NCBI RefSeq assembly: GCF_020091405.1 | Contig: NZ_CP081903.1 | Span: 2,170,001 to 2,234,000 of the forward strand | From: Bacteroides cellulosilyticus | GTDB lineage: Bacteria; Bacteroidota; Bacteroidia; Bacteroidales; Bacteroidaceae | Reading direction: 5' to 3' | DNA: 64,000 nt | Part shown: piece by piece, positions 61,001 to 64,000 of the stretch | Position numbering within the stretch: position 1 is the first letter of the stretch | Layout of the letters: every line of letters starts with the position of its first letter | The notes under the pieces: model-generated | Databases searched by the model: none | What the model saw: the letters and a program-made list of their open reading frames with translations, nothing else | What the model was told of the DNA's origin: nothing | Position numbers and translations under genes: made by a program

Positions 61001-61944
61001 TTACGGAAAGCGTAGTTGCCTATTCTTTCTATGCCGGCCGGCAGGATAATCGTTGACAGGTTGGTGCCGTCGAATGCATAGCTGGGAATTTCCGTATATC
61101 CGCCTGTCCGGCTAAGGTCGAGCAGAGTACAGTTACTTAGGTTTTGGGCGATGCCGAAGTCGTAGCTGTTCATCTGACCGCTGACAATGACCATCGAAAC
61201 TTTGCTATAATTGCTTGAACCACCGACTACATTGCTTACGGCATTCATGATGCTGCCCGGAGTGAAATCATCGATAATCAGTTCACCTGTTTCCGCATTC
61301 CAGTGATTGGCTCCCGGATTTCCCGGGCTGTCCGGATTGAAGCGGAATAAGCCGGTGATGGAAACATCTTCTTTCCCTATCACGAATGAATAAGGGCTTT
61401 CAGTGGACAACAATGTCTCTCCCTGTTTCCAACCCTCAAACTGATAGTTGCTGTTCGGGTAGGCATAGACAGAAATCGAAGTTCCTTCACTGAAACGTTC
61501 TCCCGAAGTGATGTTGAAACGTCCTCCTTCGATTGGCGAAGCTGTCAAATTTAGTTTATACTTAATGACTTCCTGCGACGGATCGTCGGGATCGTCGGGG
61601 TTGAAGCTGTCTGTAGCCTTGAACACGGCGGTTATGGTAGTATTCTTTGCCGGCATGGTATAATTGAAAGAGCGGCTGCGGGAAATCGTATCTCCGTCCT
61701 GCGCCCAACCTACAAACTGGTAATAGTTGTTGGCATTAGCGCTGAGGTAAACAGATTCTCCCAGAGCATATTGCTGCTTCCCCGAAGGTGAGGTGCTGCC
61801 TGCTCCGTCGGGGGTGACGTTGACCGTCAAATTATATCTCTGGCCCGGTTCGCCGGGGTTGGAGGGGTTAAACCCATCCCCTCCTTCTTGTCCCCATGCC
61901 GCGATGCTCCAGAGAGCAATGAATAGGCTGAATATATATTTCAT
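55066..61944 (-). CDS. giant multi-domain surface protein with type IX-like tail
   Basis: 2292 residues. Signal peptide (to about IAAWGQ). Two InlB-like repeats at about 35-110 and 130-205 (YYQFVGWAQDGD, NYQFEGWKQGE). A short BspA-like LRR at about 265-350 (YAFDGTNLSTIILPAGIERI). A carboxypeptidase-regulatory fold at about 550-620 (ATVSVSQKL, TDAKGKFELQV). Long beta-rich middle; helical/coiled part at about 1205-1505; a hydrophobic Gly/Ala stretch at about 1508-1570 (GGIAAAIPSGGTSLAAVGVS). An Asp-rich linker (NDDDDN) follows, then beta domains, two GWNW modules near 1930-2060, and a sorting-type tail (ISDTAGQTLIVDKQ, LSKGIYFIMI). Cotranscribed after the next gene (12-base gap). Confidence 0.85.
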   Translation of the reverse strand: MKYIFSLFIALWSIAAWGQEGGDGFNPSNPGEPGQRYNLTVNVTPDGAGSTSPSGKQQYALGESVYLSANANNYYQFVGWAQDGDTISRSRSFNYTMPAKNTTITAVFKATDSFNPDDPDDPSQEVIKYKLNLTASPIEGGRFNITSGERFSEGTSISVYAYPNSNYQFEGWKQGETLLSTESPYSFVIGKEDVSITGLFRFNPDSPGNPGANHWNAETGELIIDDFTPGSIMNAVSNVVGGSSNYSKVSMVIVSGQMNSYDFGIAQNLSNCTLLDLSRTGGYTEIPSYAFDGTNLSTIILPAGIERIGNYAFRNCKNLTDIICHAITPPTVSNYTFEGIADGAVVHVLASAIPLYTEAPVWKDLTILPLTEDVRTLEVNLPADSEGVYKNMTLELQNLQNGQKQRYVVSDRTSYTFNGLLKNCTYNVSLKTPTGVVLGQIENIEIKDENRSVTFTSLLTLLDVNLQVLTPDGTDVTSQVQITWLDSKQAYLSQGNLLKAQTAGTEIGYRMVLNQDLGMQYVAPENQVYSVKEKENRLVYTLTPIETVTVSGIVKEAGGSVLSGATVSVSQKLNGKYSKSFITQTDAKGKFELQVYNDESTISVSATDYISQTLTKADFSEGTDLGTIELKTIAGATISLSLTYTPSVVAGTEATTEDWYSDYANIAYTIYNESQQKEITDFSVQYPSIVLLEEVAAGDQLRITASSKNSAFQPVTATAMIDENAEKASALLKIIAWGGIKASYTTTDNASVVGILYDSKGELVKKYTYSNQSLSINELPDGDYTLVSMANSTFFNSILKLSQLAASGLVEGTDYVQSTVTVKSGILSSIANSHIPALDESKLYYTGDNTSFTVNKASIVAGNYLTLKGKIDFKEEYAGSVSNVQLVVDLPESCSYVENSVMAGNSIASYTLDNNRLIIPLANYTDLVRFCVIPTAGGSYQPNAFVEFTLNGKEVSQPIGSAFYEVKDLSISVPSTVAKTTIPISGTAQGGSTVEIYDNGILVGQTKALANGLWSTTCTLNEPYNLSTHNIYARVITKQGVNLLSETKECLYDKNAIQISKVIMYHDNPEQHKTYEVIFDFQNPSSESSKYTYYIYNKIFTFTIDFTNNDPNIISDVILYVKTGDGLWRPLTAIYDEKKDIWVASGEFGNMYDGNIPINVSVDFKAETTVQIDSQELSSALNILPDAQNKITTSITDIEKLLTLLNAEIGKDSPDLQVIDSLEYEISLLTGIPLIKKEPIDISDETIKQLITRCDELLSDEINSLPDGFLSADIYDGSKYSEYLQGTTVKHCTGLEPQQLISAGYTVTEKTDGTVFYQLQTDNSYSFVDFDNDIYFIIDLDKASPSLTRTFNPSKAVCDLVIETCESLEKFSNELRQLTGIISDAVMSLQKRLIKMNSNISDELIDVANCRKYTKNKILLAELNDRYDKLCKRACANDKMLSFIDNKLEKLCKISEGAGKGFAIFDIIFNIKDMIKDLHDTCTLANKVPDPCPEDQAKADAILNEISNWSKGACAFYIAQIALDVAELYGVSGGIAAAIPSGGTSLAAVGVSIGVAAANYIAGKIYENQFKKSKAKIEKKINSLKCKKDNDDDDNHPTDTPSGQPSGCGDSDPEIDPSGYVYEAVEANRLQGVTATCYYKEMVEDMYGDLHENIVLWDAAEYAQENPLFTDENGMYRWDVPQGLWQVKFEKEGYQTTYSEWLPVPPPQLEVNIGMVQTAQPTVTAVRGYETGIEIDFSKFMLPETMTAEFITITRNGEAVTGEVTFKNAEANPQNKNEQFVSKVRFVPSEALATTDKVILTVSKRVKSYAGIQMESDYSQEIAIEKEPKAVVASEIEVVYNETAEITVTVDPAEASTGKKVTATSVSSTIAAIEPAEATLDEEGKAIFTISGELPGQTMIQFAVEGMDMKPEVKVNVVEAGEKNITQNYTLAMGWNWFSINVQDQNLNDIPALLAPIKESVLILKGQNGELTNKNESDWEGSLNSLSTTQAYKIKMKKEATLELTGKGADPTSNTITLNQGWNWIGYVPTVTLPLGQALQNLQAEENDLIKGLDSFAIYDGSAWTGSLTHLLPGEGYMYYSQSVKSFNYAANGTESEPSTPSPQWDYDVHQSEDNMIAIAELYSGEQKAETGKFLVGVFVDGECRGIAVEKDGYLFITAHGEQTDGKLTLRAFDTADQLEYNVKEEIEWSGTLTGSLTTPVSLHIGEATGIIPISEGLLVYPSPVRHHLYIRGDIGNIEEVRISDTAGQTLIVDKQVIPGEGINVSSLSKGIYFIMIKTDNEVIQQKFMKID

Positions 61945-61956
61945 GAATGTTCTGTT

Positions 61957-64000
61957 TTATTTGATTACCATAATTTTGAATGTTTCCTTACCGATAGTTA
62001 CGATGTAGAAACCCGGTGCGACGGGGAGCGAGGTTGATGACTGTGTCAATATCCTACGCTCAACGACTTGCCCGGTGACATTGCAGACTCTTACCTCATC
62101 TCCCGGTTGGGCAGATATTAAGATTTGTCCGGCTCCTGCCGTCACTTGGGCAGCATTCGTATCATGGGATTCTTCTATTCCGGTAATGGTACGGGTAGTC
62201 AGGCGCAGTTCGAAGCGGTCGGTGCAGAAGCCGGCTTCTGCCGTAAAGGTGTAGCTGTCGAGGTCGAGGCGTGTTTCGCTTCCTGTCTGCTTATCTGTTA
62301 AGATCACTTCGTCGGCTGTAACTGTGGCGTCTGCCAGGCTCAGGGTATATGTGCCGGCTTTTCCTGCGTAAATGCCTACGGAGACAATTCCATTGCTCAA
62401 CGGTCGTTCGTTGATGGCGTAATATCTGCCTGTAGCGTCTAGTGTAAAGAGTTGTGGCACGTCTTTGTCGTCGCTCATGAATTTGGCGGCATCGCGGGAC
62501 ATTTCATAATCCATACTTGCTTCGGGATTGATAACTACGCGGGTACGGTCGGTATAAGTGCCATCCTCCAAAGTAAAATTGAAGACGGTACGATCCGGCG
62601 AAACGGCGGAACGGGTCGTGGTGCGTTGGCGTACGGCGGTATCCAGTTGGCGGCCTTCAGCGGAGAAACTGATTTCTTTCGTTTCCACCGGCTTCTGAAT
62701 GAAGAACGCTTGCATCGGGCTGAGTATGTAGTTATCGTCTTCGGTTGAGACGGCGGTGTAAGTCCGGTTACGGGTGTCCCATATTGTAATGGGAGAGGTG
62801 TAGTCCATGTAATAAATGTCATAGAAGCATGGATAGGGGTTGCCTATGAAATTCCAGCTGGCATTGTGGGCGAACTCGGAGGCGTACTCATCCAGTGTCC
62901 GTTTTAAGGCATTACCGGAGAAAAGCCGGTTCTTATTGTCATTGTTGATGGCTTTCAGGGTAAGTTGGGTTTGTTTGTTGGGCTGGATGATATAGCCGGT
63001 TCCGGCTTGCAACGTTCCACCGGCGGGTACGTCTTTCCAGTTGCCGGTTTCGCCGTCGGCCCGTGCTTTACTGTCGTAGTAACGGATGACAAAGAGGGCG
63101 TCGTTGCTGACTTCTATGTCTGCTCTGTTCACATCAAAAGGCAGTGTGATGAACTGCCAATAGCCTTTTTTCAGATTCAGTTTGTAGATGACACTATCGG
63201 CACGCATGGCTCCGGACTCGCTGAGTAAGTTTGTATAAACGGCTTCTCGGTAGGACCAATTGTTATCATCGTTTCCATTGAATGCATGGCTTTGTGTGTA
63301 CTTCTTCATAGAGAGTGCATCGGTTCCTCTGACTGTTAGTCGGCCGTTATCAAATACGGATACGGTCGGATTGTTCTTGAAACGGATATCTGCCGCTATG
63401 ACCAGTTCGCCGGGCACGTTGATGAGGTCTGTTTCATAATCCAGAGGATTGATTGTAGGAAATGCATCCCAACCCGGAGCCAGCTTATAGCTGTTTACGG
63501 ACCAGAAAGGAACGATAAGTTCTGTGCCGGATTTGTCGACATTATACATAATGTCTCTGTTGCCCTCTAATGTAGGAGGAACGGAAGCAAGGCAGGTGAT
63601 CTTCTTGATATTGTAGCATTCATAAAATGGATAGTAGCAATAAGTCAGTGAGGCGGGCAGAGTGATTTCTGTCAAACTTGTGCAACGACGAAAGGCTTGA
63701 TCTTTCAATGTTGCCAGAGTGGAGGGAAAAGATACTTCTTTCAATGCAGTACATTGGTAAAATGCATTGTAATCTATATTTGTGAGTCCTTCGGGAAAGT
63801 CCGCTTTCTTCAATGCTGAACATCCATAGAATGCATTGTCTGAGATATTTTTTAGGTTAGCCGGAAACTTCACTTCCGTTAATGCCGTACAATTATAGAA
63901 GGTGGAGCTATTTATGGTGATTATATTATCTGGTATTTCTACAGTTGCTAAACTATAGCAGTACTGAAATACAGAACTTTTAATTTCAGTCAGACTGGTT
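61957..64000 (-). CDS. BspA-like leucine-rich repeat surface protein (N-terminus outside window)
   Basis: The frame is open to the right edge, so the visible 680 codons are the C-terminal part; the in-window ATG at 63873 is internal. LRR_5 repeats fill the start (YNCTALTEVKFPANLKNI, YGCSALKKADFPEGLTNI, YQCTALKEVSFPSTLATL, RRCTSLTEITLPASLTY). Then come beta-rich domains with GYWQFITLPFDVNRADIEV and ASWNFIGNPYPCFYD, and a type IX-like tail (VRVCNVTGQVVERRIL, VAPGFYIVTIG). It heads, or is upstream in, the transcript that includes the giant protein 12 bases downstream. Role presumably adhesion; ligand unknown. Confidence 0.87.
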   Translation of the reverse strand, partial: TSLTEIKSSVFQYCYSLATVEIPDNIITINSSTFYNCTALTEVKFPANLKNISDNAFYGCSALKKADFPEGLTNIDYNAFYQCTALKEVSFPSTLATLKDQAFRRCTSLTEITLPASLTYCYYPFYECYNIKKITCLASVPPTLEGNRDIMYNVDKSGTELIVPFWSVNSYKLAPGWDAFPTINPLDYETDLINVPGELVIAADIRFKNNPTVSVFDNGRLTVRGTDALSMKKYTQSHAFNGNDDNNWSYREAVYTNLLSESGAMRADSVIYKLNLKKGYWQFITLPFDVNRADIEVSNDALFVIRYYDSKARADGETGNWKDVPAGGTLQAGTGYIIQPNKQTQLTLKAINNDNKNRLFSGNALKRTLDEYASEFAHNASWNFIGNPYPCFYDIYYMDYTSPITIWDTRNRTYTAVSTEDDNYILSPMQAFFIQKPVETKEISFSAEGRQLDTAVRQRTTTRSAVSPDRTVFNFTLEDGTYTDRTRVVINPEASMDYEMSRDAAKFMSDDKDVPQLFTLDATGRYYAINERPLSNGIVSVGIYAGKAGTYTLSLADATVTADEVILTDKQTGSETRLDLDSYTFTAEAGFCTDRFELRLTTRTITGIEESHDTNAAQVTAGAGQILISAQPGDEVRVCNVTGQVVERRILTQSSTSLPVAPGFYIVTIGKETFKIMVIK

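Overview
The window reads as chromosome of a gut Bacteroides (order Bacteroidales). Evidence: promoters of the Bacteroides type (TTTG, 19-20 bases, TAnnTTTG) lie in front of many genes; SecD and SecF are fused; there is an ATP-type PEP carboxykinase, a 2-oxoacid:ferredoxin oxidoreductase (korAB), fused PutA, HU, many lipoproteins, BspA-like leucine-rich repeat proteins and fimbrillin-like lipoproteins. No species is claimed.

Layout. 1-1090: acyl-CoA synthetase (cut by the left edge) behind an XRE/cupin regulator. 1730-2811: broken AAA/DUF4143 ATPase. 3028-5254: divergent rpsO and typA. 5347-7408: two paralogous lipoproteins. 7481-14475: lipoprotein nitroreductase, MutS-type ATPase, pckA, upp, a DUF3267-like membrane protein and an orphan histidine kinase. 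14555-21285: putA with a long structured leader, korB and korA. 21735-21806: tRNA-Arg(CCU). 21869-29874: secDF, then a minus-strand run of two rhomboids, an endo/exonuclease/phosphatase protein and an M3 peptidase. 30090-34739: HU, argS, topA. 34874-40250: an outer-membrane barrel with a 1010-residue TPR protein, and a Nudix hydrolase. Up to about 40 kb this is mostly core genome.

From about 40.4 kb the character becomes accessory: a schlafen/AlbA-type regulator with a 12-bp coding microsatellite, a decayed MNT/HEPN toxin-antitoxin pair, a four-gene operon of surface proteins (42644-49904), a 1.5-kb gene-less stretch, an AT-rich three-gene overlapping operon headed by a papain-like protein of unknown function (51416-53455), an AAA/DUF234 ATPase with a palindrome at its promoter, and two very large surface proteins (55066 to the right edge). 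Three of the surface proteins end in type IX-like sorting tails.

The most unusual non-coding signal is a set of intergenic tandem arrays at four places (1482, 12389, 50856, 51157). All have a period of exactly 22 bp but unrelated unit sequences. A second class has a 7-bp period and sits between same-strand genes (421-514, 19338-19440, 27103-27143); in two cases it is folded into an inverted repeat. The best candidate for an undescribed protein system is the overlapping operon at 51416-53455, which together with the AAA gene splits two minus-strand surface-protein clusters.
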